This document shows positions 7,939-16,850 of a stretch of DNA of 64,000 nt, piece by piece. Both the position numbers and the translations under genes were made by a program. The notes below the pieces were generated by a model. That model was not told where the DNA came from. It saw only the letters and a program-made list of their open reading frames with translations, and did no database searches. Position 1 is the first letter of the stretch. Every line of letters begins with the position of its first letter. The stretch lies in the NCBI GenBank assembly GCA_937983105.1, contig CALKAM010000163.1:1-64000 (forward strand), written 5' to 3'. Source of the DNA: Planifilum sp021793745. GTDB lineage: Bacteria > Bacillota > Bacilli > Thermoactinomycetales > DSM-44946.

Positions 7939-9300
7939 TTATCGGATGGCATATTTATTCATTTTGTACATGAGGCGCTGTCGGGAAATGGAGAGGAGAC
8001 GGGCTGCGGCGGCGATCTGTCCGCCGGTTTGCGCCAGGGCATCGAGGATCAGCTTCTTTTCGATGGCCTCCAATTGCTCCGGCAGGGATTTGGTCGGATC
8101 TAAAGCGATGTCCGAGGGAGGACCGGGGGTTTCGGTTTGATGGATTTCCCGCGGGAAATCTTCGATCGACAACTGCTCATTCCGACACAGGACGACGGCC
8201 CGTTCCACGGCGTTTTCCAGCTCCCGCACATTGCCCGGCCAGGGGTATTTCACCAGCCGGTCGATCAGCTCGGGCGACAGGGTGAAGGATTTGTTGTATT
8301 TGGCCCGCTGCTTTTCCAAAAAGCGCCGGATCAAAGGGGGGATGTCTTCCTTCCGCTCCCGCAGGGGCGGGATGAAGATATCGATGATATTCAGCCGGTA
8401 GTACAGGTCCTCCCGGAACAGCCCCTCTTCCACCATGGTCTTCAGGTCGCGGTTGGTGGCTGCGATGATGCGCACGTTCACATGGACCATCCGATTGCTG
8501 CCCAGGGGCATAAAGGATTTCTCCTGGACCACCTGCAACAGTTTGGCCTGGAGGGGGAGCGAAATTTCCCCGATTTCATCCAGGAAAATGGTGCCGTTCC
8601 GGGCGGCCTCAAATTTTCCCTGGCGCTTGGTGTGGGCTCCCGTAAACGCTCCCTTTTCGTAGCCGAACAATTCGCTTTCCAACAGCTGTTCGGGCAGGGC
8701 CGCACAGTTGACCGAGACAAAGGGCTGGTCTTTTCGATCGCTCCATTGGTGGATCATCCGGGCGATTTGGCTTTTTCCCGTCCCGCTCTCCCCTTCCAGG
8801 AGGACGGTGGCATCCGTCTCCGCAGCGCGCTCGGCCATCCGGAATACCCGTTTCATCGCCGGGCTGACCCCGATCATCTCCTGGTCCTGCAGGATTTTGG
8901 AGATCTTTTCCTTCAGCGTCCGGTTTTCCTGCTTGATGTCCAGCCATTGGCACGCCCTCTGAAGGATGATCTCCATCTCATCCATTTTGGCCGGTTTGGA
9001 CACGTAGTCGAAGGCGCCCGCCTTCATCGCGGTGACGGCGCTCTCCACATCGCTGTAAGCCGTCATGATCACGAAGAGCTTGTTGGGGTACAGGGGGACG
9101 AACTCCCGCAACAATTGGATTCCCGTCGTATCCGGCAATTTGAGGTCCAGGAAGATGATCTGGGCGTCGGTGTCCCGGAGTCGGGACCGGGCTTCTTCTC
9201 CGGTGGAGGCGGTGTACACGGTAAATCCCTTTTTTCGAAAATAGGAGGCCAAGATGCGCAACAGCTTTGTCTCATCGTCGACGAACAGGATCGACTTCAT
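7939..9300 (-). CDS. NtrC-type sigma-54-dependent response regulator
   Basis: Transcription activator of 453 residues. Residues 1-120 form a receiver domain (phospho-acceptor Asp52 in IIFLDLKLPD; TAYSD and the conserved lysine in VSKPAK). An AAA+ domain follows with Walker A GESGTGKS, the sigma-54-contacting GAFTGA loop, Walker B TIFLDEIGEI and the second-region motif WPGNVRELEN. The C-terminus has a Fis-type helix-turn-helix (QIAAAARLLSISRQRLMYKM). It overlaps the kinase gene by 4 bp, so the two form a coupled pair. Its likely targets are the sigma-54 promoters at 11543 and 18223, the only such elements close by. REC-AAA-Fis regulators are uncommon in Bacillota, where LevR-like or PAS/GAF activators dominate. 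Confidence 0.92.
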   Translation of the reverse strand: MKSILFVDDETKLLRILASYFRKKGFTVYTASTGEEARSRLRDTDAQIIFLDLKLPDTTGIQLLREFVPLYPNKLFVIMTAYSDVESAVTAMKAGAFDYVSKPAKMDEMEIILQRACQWLDIKQENRTLKEKISKILQDQEMIGVSPAMKRVFRMAERAAETDATVLLEGESGTGKSQIARMIHQWSDRKDQPFVSVNCAALPEQLLESELFGYEKGAFTGAHTKRQGKFEAARNGTIFLDEIGEISLPLQAKLLQVVQEKSFMPLGSNRMVHVNVRIIAATNRDLKTMVEEGLFREDLYYRLNIIDIFIPPLRERKEDIPPLIRRFLEKQRAKYNKSFTLSPELIDRLVKYPWPGNVRELENAVERAVVLCRNEQLSIEDFPREIHQTETPGPPSDIALDPTKSLPEQLEAIEKKLILDALAQTGGQIAAAARLLSISRQRLMYKMNKYAIR

Positions 9301-11399
9301 GGGGAGTCCTCCCTTCTTCCTTTGGGCAGTTGGATAAAGAGGGTCGTTCCCTTGTGTTCTTCGCTGGTGGCCCAGATTCGGCCGTGGTAGCGGCTCACCA
9401 TGTCGTGGGCGATGGCCAAGCCCATTCCGGTTCCTTCCGGCTTTGTGGAAAAAAGCGGATCAAAGATCCATTGGAGTTGCGGTTCGGGGATCCCCTTCCC
9501 CGTGTCTTCGATCTCGATCTGCCAGAGGTGTTCCCTCTCCAGCAGTCGAAGGTGGAAACGCCCTCCCTCCTCCATGGCCTGAAGGCTGTTCAGGGCGATA
9601 TTGAGAAATACCTGGACCAGGTGGTCCTTGTCCGCGCGGACCCAGGCGGTATCGGTCTGGAATTCGGTATAAACCTCAATCCCCTGGTCGCTGAACTTTT
9701 TGCGAATCAGGCCGAGGAACTCCTGGAGGACCGTAACCAAATCGATGATTTCCGGCTGCGGGCTCTCCTTTTCCTTGGCCAGTTTCAGAAAATCGGTAAG
9801 CAGCCGGTTCATGCGTTGTACGGTTTCCAGGATGTCGCCGGTGAGTTCGCCGATTTCCCTTTTGTCCATGGGCGACTGGTTGAGTTCCAGCCGAATCGAT
9901 TCCACCGCCGCTTGGATGATGCTCAAGGGATTTTTGATTTCGTGGGCGATGCCGGAGGTCAGCTGTCCCAGCGCAGCCAGCCGCTCGCTCTGCTTCAGAT
10001 ATTTCTCCAGCCGTTTGATTTCCCCGACATCCCGGATGACGACCAGGGCACCGATGATTTCATCCGCCTCCCCTCGGAACAGGGATGAGTAGATCCGAAC
10101 ATCGCGCTTTTTTCCCTCCTTGTCGAAGATGTAACTCTCAACCTCCTCAAAGGCCCTTCCTTCCTTCAGCGTTTTCCAGGATACGAATTCCTCCTTGTGC
10201 CTTTTCAGGGGAAGATCGAAGATCGATTTCCCGATCGCCTCTTCCCGGCGGAAAAGGGTCAGCCTTTCCGCCCCCCGGTTGAAGGTGGTGATTTTGCCCT
10301 GGGGATCGGTGGTGATGACGGCGTAGGGGATCGATTCCAATATATAAAACAGGCGCCGTTCCTTCTCGGTCAACTCGTCCGCCATCCGCCTCAGGACCGT
10401 GGACAGATCCTGCAGTTCATCCCGCGTGTCGACGGGCTCAAAGCGCCTTCGCTGTCCCCGCTGGTACTCCTTCACTTGCCGGATCAGGTTCAGTACGGGT
10501 TTGACGACCCGGGACGTGCCGAGCAGCGTCAGAAACAGGGCCAGCAGCATCACTCCCAAAAAGCCCTGCAGCAGCAGTTTTCGGACGTGTCGCACCGGGG
10601 TTGCCGCCTGTTGGGTGCTCTCGCCGACGATGAGGCCCATCTGCCCCATCGACAGGGGGCGATAGGCCACCATCATCTCCTGATCCGCGATGTTTCCCTC
10701 CCAGAGGCCGAACCGGTCCTTTTGCAGAAAATCGACGACGGGATGGTGGTTGAGGGATTTTCCGATGTCGCGCCGGTTGCTGTGTCCGATCACATTTCCC
10801 TCTCTGTCGACCACGATGTTGATCCCCTCTTGTCCGATGGAGAACTCCTCCAAATAGGCGGACAGGGTTTCCAGATTCAGATAGGCGACCACCCCGCCCC
10901 GGTAGCGCCCCCGGGAATCCAGGGCCGGATAGGCGACGGCGATGGTTTTGGTCCCGTCGGGGAGCTCGACTAGGCTGGAGATGAAATGGGTTTTGCTCCA
11001 CTGGAGCCGCCGGTGGATACCGTGGAGGCGGAGCGGGGAGGGAAACCGTTTGTCGGGGACCCGGAGCGTCGGGACGCCGTTTCGATCATAGGCTTGGATG
11101 AAGAGATAAATCGGGTCATAGGCGAAGATCCGCTCCATTTCCGCCACATAGAAGGGGCGGTTCTTTTTGGTGCTGTAGACGTAGGGCGAAACATACCGGA
11201 GGTCGCTGATCACACTTTGGAACGTTAATCCGAGCCGCTTGCTCAGGGTTCGGGCGATCAGTTCATCCCGGTATTGGATCTGGGATTGCACCGATGAATT
11301 CAGGACCCAGTCCGTGATCCCGTACAGGGTGGCCAAGGCGAATAAAATGACGATGAAGACGATCAGAAAATACCGTTTGATCAATCGGGAGTTGAGCAT
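9297..11399 (-). CDS. Membrane sensor histidine kinase (Cache-HAMP-PAS-HisKA-HATPase)
   Basis: Sensor kinase of about 700 residues. A first membrane helix (about 9-30) and a second (about 275-295) bracket a 240-residue extracytoplasmic region that looks like a double-Cache ligand sensor. Cytoplasmic parts follow: HAMP (about 296-348), PAS (about 350-460, IPYAVITTDPQGKITTFNRGA), HisKA with the phospho-acceptor His486 in SGIAHEIKNPLS, and a HATPase domain ending with GTGMGLAIAHDMV. The start at 11399 (MLNSRLIKRYF) is inferred from a GGGAG element eight bases upstream and from the transmembrane helix; the frame stays open to 11675 but the extra residues look non-coding. It overlaps the regulator by 4 bp. 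The Cache domain suggests direct sensing of an external small molecule. Confidence 0.88.
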   Translation of the reverse strand: MLNSRLIKRYFLIVFIVILFALATLYGITDWVLNSSVQSQIQYRDELIARTLSKRLGLTFQSVISDLRYVSPYVYSTKKNRPFYVAEMERIFAYDPIYLFIQAYDRNGVPTLRVPDKRFPSPLRLHGIHRRLQWSKTHFISSLVELPDGTKTIAVAYPALDSRGRYRGGVVAYLNLETLSAYLEEFSIGQEGINIVVDREGNVIGHSNRRDIGKSLNHHPVVDFLQKDRFGLWEGNIADQEMMVAYRPLSMGQMGLIVGESTQQAATPVRHVRKLLLQGFLGVMLLALFLTLLGTSRVVKPVLNLIRQVKEYQRGQRRRFEPVDTRDELQDLSTVLRRMADELTEKERRLFYILESIPYAVITTDPQGKITTFNRGAERLTLFRREEAIGKSIFDLPLKRHKEEFVSWKTLKEGRAFEEVESYIFDKEGKKRDVRIYSSLFRGEADEIIGALVVIRDVGEIKRLEKYLKQSERLAALGQLTSGIAHEIKNPLSIIQAAVESIRLELNQSPMDKREIGELTGDILETVQRMNRLLTDFLKLAKEKESPQPEIIDLVTVLQEFLGLIRKKFSDQGIEVYTEFQTDTAWVRADKDHLVQVFLNIALNSLQAMEEGGRFHLRLLEREHLWQIEIEDTGKGIPEPQLQWIFDPLFSTKPEGTGMGLAIAHDMVSRYHGRIWATSEEHKGTTLFIQLPKGRREDSP

Positions 11400-11542
11400 C
11401 CGATTCACTCCCAGGCTCGAATCGCTTCCGGCAAGCCGCATGTCCGCTGTAGAGCGGGGGCTCTCGGATTTCTTCGGAACTTTTTCCTTCTTGGCAATTC
11501 TTATTGTACATAAAATCATTCCAAATCGACAGCGGATAACGA

Positions 11543-11559
11543 TGGCATGAAAATTGCTT
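11543..11559 (+). promoter_or_regulatory. Sigma-54 (-24/-12) promoter
   Basis: TGGCATGAAAATTGCTT matches the consensus TGGCAC-N5-TTGCW with the required GG-N10-GC spacing (GG 11544-11545, GC 11556-11557). It points at the alpha/beta hydrolase gene, leaving a leader of about 137 nt, and lies in the 306-bp divergent region between the kinase and hydrolase genes. Downstream, TTGTC and GACAA around 11578-11596 form an inverted repeat of unknown role. The rest of this intergenic region shows no gene. Confidence 0.7.
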
Positions 11560-11705
11560 AATTCCGATCTTAGAGATTGTCGGGACCGCTGACAAATTTC
11601 ATACTCCGGGATGCACCTTCGATCCGGGTCGTGCCCTTCGACAAAAATCTGGGAATTCCCGACCTTCTCATTCAACAGGTGTTATCATGATGGAGGAGAG
11701 AAATC

Positions 11706-12644
11706 ATGAACGAGCGAAGCGTTCACTTTTACAGCGATGGATACCGCCTGGAGGGGACGTTGTATCTGCCCGACGACTATCGGGAAGGGGAGACGAGGCC
11801 CGGGATCTTGGCGCTGTCCGGTTATCAGGGGTTTAATCAATTTTATCCCCGGCTGTTTTCCGAGTTCTTGACAAAGCGCGGATTTGTCTGCTTTGGTTTT
11901 GACTATCGGGGGTTTGCCCGGAGCGAAGGCCCTCCGGACCGGGTGGTTCTCGACGAGCAGGTGGAGGACGCGAAAAACGCCGTTACCTTCTTGCGTCTGC
12001 AGCAGGAGGTGGATCCGGAAAGGATCGGAATCCTGGCCTGGGGGATGGGGGCTTCCCACGCCGTCCGGTTGGCGGCCAGGGATCTGCGCGTAAAGGCGGT
12101 TGCGGCCCTCAACGGTTTTTATAACGGCAAGCGGTGGTTGAAGTCCATCCATTCCTACGTGGAGTGGGACCGGCTGATCCGCGAGGTGGAACAGGACCGC
12201 GCGAGCCGGGTGAATTGCGGCCGTTCGTCGCCGGTGGATCCCTTCGTCCATTATCCGCTGGATCCGGATACGGCGGACGTGGTCCGCAAGGAGCTGAAGC
12301 CCTTGCCTTATTTCGGAAAGAAGATCACCCTGGAGTTTACGGAATCGATTCTGGAGATGAATGCGGAGCGGGAAGCGGGGAGTATCGCTCCCAGGCCGCT
12401 GTTTATCGCCCATGGCAAGAGGAATCTGCTGCATCCTCCGGAGGAGGCCCAGTCCCTGTATGAGGCGGCGAAGGAGCCGAAGGAGCTTTATTGGATCGAC
12501 GGAAAACACAACGACTTCATGCATCGGGACGATCCGGTGTTTCAGGATTTGATGCAGCGGTTGAGCGACTTCTTCCGGCGGAATCTCCAGGGGTCCGATG
12601 AAGCGAAGCGCCCCCAGCTGATGAACAGCGGCACCGGCTTCTGA
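11706..12644 (+). CDS. Alpha/beta-hydrolase fold protein lacking the usual nucleophile
   Basis: Cytosolic protein of 312 residues with the alpha/beta-hydrolase layout. SGYQGFNQFYPRLFSEFLTKRG covers strand 3 and the oxyanion region, and FGFDYRGFARSEGP covers strand 4. The nucleophile elbow reads ILAWGMGASHA: the Ser, Cys or Asp expected in G-x-S-x-G is replaced by glycine. A C-terminal histidine candidate is present (WIDGKHNDFMHRDD). It is the first gene after the sigma-54 promoter and has a GGAGGAGAG ribosome binding site. It may be a pseudoenzyme or use other chemistry. Its position suggests a role in catabolism of the compound taken up by the downstream ABC importer. Confidence 0.75.
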   Translation: MNERSVHFYSDGYRLEGTLYLPDDYREGETRPGILALSGYQGFNQFYPRLFSEFLTKRGFVCFGFDYRGFARSEGPPDRVVLDEQVEDAKNAVTFLRLQQEVDPERIGILAWGMGASHAVRLAARDLRVKAVAALNGFYNGKRWLKSIHSYVEWDRLIREVEQDRASRVNCGRSSPVDPFVHYPLDPDTADVVRKELKPLPYFGKKITLEFTESILEMNAEREAGSIAPRPLFIAHGKRNLLHPPEEAQSLYEAAKEPKELYWIDGKHNDFMHRDDPVFQDLMQRLSDFFRRNLQGSDEAKRPQLMNSGTGF

Positions 12645-12711
12645 TGTGTCAAAAAATCGTACCAGGAAGCGCAAAAAAATTTGCACCCACGTTCGCGGAA
12701 GGAGGGGCATT

Positions 12712-14464
12712 ATGAGACGAGGAATTTCTCCTTTTTACGCAGCGAGCGTCCAGTTTAATCCCCGGCTGAACCGGCGGGACGAAAATATTGAGGCCTTGTA
12801 CGAGGTGGTGCGGCAGGCGGCGGGGCGGGGCCAAGCTGATTGTCACGCCGGAGATGGCGACGACCGGTTATCAGTATGAGGACCGCCAGGCCATCTCGCC
12901 GTTTGTGGATACCATTCCGGGGATTGCGACCCGCCGGCTCGGGGAGATCGCCGAAAGGTACGGAGCGTATATCGTCCTGGGCATGGCGGAAGTGGAGCAG
13001 GAGACGGGGCTTTTCTATAATTCCGCAGCACTGATCGGCCCGGAAGGCGTTCTGGGCAAATATCGCAAACTGCACCTGTGGGCGACGGAGGAGCCCTGGG
13101 CTTGTCCGGGGGACCTGGGGGTGCCCGTCTTTTCCACGGCGATCGGGAACATCGCCCTCATCATCTGCATGGACGCCGTCTATTTCGAGACGGCGCGCCT
13201 GGCAGCCCTCCAGGGGGCGGATATCCTGGCCTTTCCCACAAATTCCTCGGGGCAGACGGTGACGTTGTTGCAGGGGCGGGCCCGGAGCAACGGCCTGTAC
13301 ATCGTCAGCGCCAACCGCTCCAACACCGAGAAGGAATACCACATGGTCGGGGGGAGCGCCCTTTGGTCCCCCCGGGGCGAACTGCTGGATGCGACGCCCT
13401 ACCGGGCCGAACCGGCGCAGGGAATGGACGATCCCTCCTGGGTGATGGCCCGGATCGATCCGGCCCTGTATGAGAACCCCGCCAAGCAGAGGCTGCAGGA
13501 GCGGCGGCCTGCATTGTACACCGACCTGATGCTGCACAGGGGCTCCTGGGGCTTTCCGCCCTCCCCTTCCCGTTCCATTGCGGCGGCGGCGCTCCAGTAC
13601 ACGCCTTGCATCGGGGACAAGGGGGCCAATCTCGCCAAAATCGAAGGGCTTCTCGAGGAAACGGCGTTTCCGGAGACCGGGGAGCGATTGATCGTGCTGC
13701 CGGAACTGTCCCTCACCGGCCCCGTAAGCCATTTGCCGAAGGAGCAGATCCGCCGATGGGCGGAGACCGAAGCGGGGTCTACCCTGCGGGAGATGGGGAG
13801 GCTGGCCCGCAGGTATCGGGCCTCGGTGGTCTTCGGGATGATCGAGAAAAGGGAGGAGGCCCTGTACAATGCGGCGGTTCTTCTAAATCCCGCCGGGGAG
13901 ATCGAAGGGATTTACCGGAAGGCGCATCTGACGGCGGATGAAAGGAGATGGGCAAAGCCGGGAGACGAACTTCCCGTCTTTTCGACGAAGGAACTGGGCC
14001 GGGTCGGCCTGATGCTGGGTTATGACGCCCTCTTTCCCGAGGTGGCGGGGGTGATGGCGGTCAACCGGGCGGACCTTTTGGTGATTCCCGCTGTATTTCG
14101 GGAGGAGATGGGTTGCGAAGTCCGCCGCTACCCCGGACAAGATCCGGAGCCGGATTCCGCGGAGGGGATGATTCCCTGGGACACCCTCGCCCGGGACGTG
14201 CAGGCTCCGGTGGTGGTGGCCCAATTTGCCGGACACCCCCTGCAGGGAAGAAGCGCCGTATACACCCTTCGGCAGGGCGGAGAATCCACCCGGGTACAGG
14301 CGGCCTCCCGGGACCGGGAGGAAGTGTTGCTGGCGAACTTTTCCACCGCCCGGGAAGAGGGATGGTTCAACCAGGTGAAGTTGAATCAGACCCGGAGAAC
14401 CGCCTTTTATAAGCCCCTGGTGCTCCCGGCCCCGGCCGCCCTTGTCGGTTCGCCAAACGGGTGA
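12712..14464 (+). pseudogene. Tandem nitrilase-superfamily (C-N hydrolase) protein, frameshifted near its N-terminus
   Basis: Two fused nitrilase-fold domains of about 290 residues each, expected to hydrolyse amides or nitriles. The ATG at 12712 behind GGAGGGG starts MRRGISPFYAASVQFNPRLN, but the frame is lost near 12826-12833. The other frame resumes at AKLIVTPEMATTGY and stays open to 14464. An indel (a missing GC or an equivalent change) in a GC-rich run explains this. Domain 1 keeps the Glu (TPEMATTGY), Lys (YRKLHLW) and Cys (IICMDAVYFE) triad. Domain 2 keeps Glu (LPELSLTG) and Lys (YRKAHLT), but its cysteine position is glycine (GLMLGYDALFPE). If the frameshift is real, a shortened product from an internal start would lack the first strand and helix; a sequencing error is equally possible. 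Confidence 0.75.
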
Positions 14465-14552
14465 TTCGTAAACTGCTGCGACGACCGAAGGCGTTTTCGC
14501 ATCGGCTATCCATTTCACCGGTTTAGGGGGTGGTCCCATTTTCCATCCACTG

Positions 14553-15413
14553 TTGAAGGGGGCGATCGATCTGCATTGCCACTGCGCCCCCAGCCTGTAT
14601 CCCCGTATCCAGACGGACTGGGAACTGGTCGAAGATCTGAAGGCGAGCAAAATGGCGGGGGCGGTGATCAAGTCCCACGAATCCCAGACGGTGGACCGTA
14701 CCGCTTTGATCCGGATGGCGGAACCGGGCCTTCACGTATACGGCGGTTTGGTTTTAAACGAGATGACCGGGGGCTTGTCTCCGGCTGCGGTGGAAACGGC
14801 GATCCGGCTGGGGGCGAAAATCATCTGGATGCCCACCGTATCCGCCCGGGCCCACCGCAGCTACTATCGCAACCACCGGTCCGGTCGCATCCACGCCGCG
14901 ACGCCGGTGTCCCAACGGGGAGAGGGGCTGGCGATCTGGGATGAAAACCGCCGGTTGTGGTCGGAAGTGTATGAGATCCTGCATTTGATCGCCGAGGCGG
15001 ATGTCGTGTTGGCCACGGGCCATCTTTCACCGGAGGAGGTCGTTGCCCTGGTCAAGGCGGCCCGGGAGCAGCGGGTGGGAAAAATTTTAATCCAGCACGC
15101 CGACCTCGGCATCGTGCCCCTTCCCCTGGAGATGCAGAGGGAATTGATCCGGGAGGGAGCCCTCATCGAAAAGTGTTACCTCGCCTGTGGAGCGGATTTC
15201 CGGTCTTTGTCCCTGGAAACGATGGCGCATACCATCCGGGTGCTGGGCCCGGCATCCTGTGTGCTGGTGACGGATTACGGTCAGGGGCATAATCCGCCTC
15301 CGGTTCAGGCCTTCAGCCGTTTTGTCGGGGAGATGGCCGGATGCGGATTTTCCGACGAGGAGCTCCGGCGGATGATCGTCCGCAATCCCCGGCAGCTGCT
15401 GGGCATCGACTAG
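14553..15413 (+). CDS. DUF6282-family predicted metal-dependent hydrolase
   Basis: Protein of 286 residues resembling DUF6282 amidohydrolase-like proteins. Metal-ligand motifs are visible: IDLHCHCAPS at the N-terminus, VIKSHES, LATGHLSPEE, ILIQHADLG and VLVTDYGQGHNPPP. The TTG at 14553 is the conservative start. An ATT at 14538, directly behind AGGGGGTGG, would add FHPLLK-type residues often seen before the first motif, so the true start may be there. The gene lies between the tandem nitrilase and the GlcD-like oxidase, in the same direction, and probably belongs to the same pathway. No DUF6282 reaction is known to me. Confidence 0.7.
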   Translation: MKGAIDLHCHCAPSLYPRIQTDWELVEDLKASKMAGAVIKSHESQTVDRTALIRMAEPGLHVYGGLVLNEMTGGLSPAAVETAIRLGAKIIWMPTVSARAHRSYYRNHRSGRIHAATPVSQRGEGLAIWDENRRLWSEVYEILHLIAEADVVLATGHLSPEEVVALVKAAREQRVGKILIQHADLGIVPLPLEMQRELIREGALIEKCYLACGADFRSLSLETMAHTIRVLGPASCVLVTDYGQGHNPPPVQAFSRFVGEMAGCGFSDEELRRMIVRNPRQLLGID

Positions 15414-15446
15414 GCTCCGATACCAGTTAAAGGGGTGAGGAGGCGG

Positions 15447-16850
15447 ATGGATTCGAACATTCTGAAGGAAATCGAAGGGATCTTCCCCAAACATCGGATC
15501 TTGACCGAGTTGAGCGAGCGATACAGCTACAGCTTCGATGCTTCCTTCGGCCAATATTTGCCGGAGTTGGTGGTCCAGCCCCAATCGGTGGAGCAGATCG
15601 CCCGTTTGGTTCGATTGGCCAATGAGCGCCGGATCCCGCTCTACCCCCGGGGATCGGCCACTTCCTTGAGCGGAGGGCCCCTGCCGGTCCAGGGGGGCAT
15701 CGTGGTCGATATGTCCCAGTATCCCAAGCGGTTGGAAGTGGATCGCGAGAATTTGCTGGCGGTGGTCACCCCGAGCGTGATCACGGCGGAGATTCACAAG
15801 AAGGCGGAGGAGGTGGGTCTCTTCTACCCGCCGGATCCGAGCAGTTCCCACGTTTCCACCATCGGGGGCAATCTGTTGGAAAATTCCAGCGGACCGAAGG
15901 GCTTGAAGTACGGGACGACCAAAGAATACGTCATCGGCATGGAAGTGGTGACGCCCACCGGGGAGGTGATCCGGGTGGGAGGGAAGACGGTCAAAAATGT
16001 GACGGGGTACGATTTGACCCGTTTGATCGTCGGTTCCGAGGGCACCCTGGGAATCGTCACCGAAGCTACCCTGCGGTTGATTCCCCGCCCTCCCGCCCGC
16101 AGGACACTGTTGGCCCATTTCCCGCGGTTGAAGGATGCCGGCTATGCCATCACCCGGATCTTGTCCTCGGGAATCCTGCCGGCGGCGATGGAACTGATGG
16201 ACAATGCCTGCATCCGGGCGGTGGAAAGTTACCGCCCCCACGGGTTGCCCACCGATGCCGAGGCGCTGCTGATCATCGAGGTGGATGGACACCCCGCGGC
16301 GGTGAAGGAGGAGATTCGCCGCTGCGAAGAGCTGTGCCTTCTGCAGGGGGCAGGGGGGTGCAGGGTGGCGGAGGATGAAGCGGAACGGGAGAAGATCTGG
16401 ATGGCGCGCAAGCTGGTCTCCCCGGCCATCACCCGGATGGGTCCGACGAAGATTTCCGAGGATGCCACGGTCCCCCGCGAAAAAATCCCGGAGATGATGG
16501 AGCGGCTGAAACGGATTCGGGAGAAGTATCAGCTGCAATTGGTGGTGTTCGGCCATGCCGGGGATGGAAACCTGCATCCCAACATCATCGCCGATGAACG
16601 GAACCGGGAGGAGATGGAGCGGGTGGAGAAGGCGGTGGGGGAGATCTTCGAAGCCGCCGTCTCCCTCGGGGGGACCCTGTCCGGTGAACACGGCATCGGG
16701 ATTCTGAAGGCCCCTTACATGGAGATGGAACTGGGTCAGGAGGGCGTGATGATGATGAAAAAAATCAAAGAGGCCTGGGATCCGAACCATATCCTCAATC
16801 CGGGCAAAATTTTCCCTACCCCCGGCCAAACCAAGGTGGTATTGCGATGA
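15447..16850 (+). CDS. glcD: GlcD-like FAD-linked 2-hydroxyacid oxidase subunit
   Basis: FAD-binding oxidoreductase of 467 residues. The PCMH-type FAD domain has PLYPRGSATSLSGGPLPVQGG and DPSSSHVSTIGGNLLENSSG. The C-terminal FAD-oxidase domain has VFGHAGDGNLHPNI and SGEHGIGILKAPYM. Family members oxidise glycolate, lactate or other D-2-hydroxyacids. The start at 15447 is preferred over GTG 15435, which would have almost no spacing to the ribosome binding site. Its stop overlaps the next gene by 4 bp, and that gene encodes the iron-sulphur partner. GlcE is absent, as in many Gram-positive GlcD/GlcF pairs. Confidence 0.88.
   Translation: MDSNILKEIEGIFPKHRILTELSERYSYSFDASFGQYLPELVVQPQSVEQIARLVRLANERRIPLYPRGSATSLSGGPLPVQGGIVVDMSQYPKRLEVDRENLLAVVTPSVITAEIHKKAEEVGLFYPPDPSSSHVSTIGGNLLENSSGPKGLKYGTTKEYVIGMEVVTPTGEVIRVGGKTVKNVTGYDLTRLIVGSEGTLGIVTEATLRLIPRPPARRTLLAHFPRLKDAGYAITRILSSGILPAAMELMDNACIRAVESYRPHGLPTDAEALLIIEVDGHPAAVKEEIRRCEELCLLQGAGGCRVAEDEAEREKIWMARKLVSPAITRMGPTKISEDATVPREKIPEMMERLKRIREKYQLQLVVFGHAGDGNLHPNIIADERNREEMERVEKAVGEIFEAAVSLGGTLSGEHGIGILKAPYMEMELGQEGVMMMKKIKEAWDPNHILNPGKIFPTPGQTKVVLR

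Noticed and set aside
8137..9390. Plus-strand frame opposite the response regulator
   Set aside because: Antisense shadow of a strongly conserved REC-AAA-Fis gene.
11400..11675. N-terminal extension of the histidine kinase
   Set aside because: The extra 92 residues contain the sigma-54 promoter region and look non-coding; a start just before the first membrane helix has a ribosome binding site.
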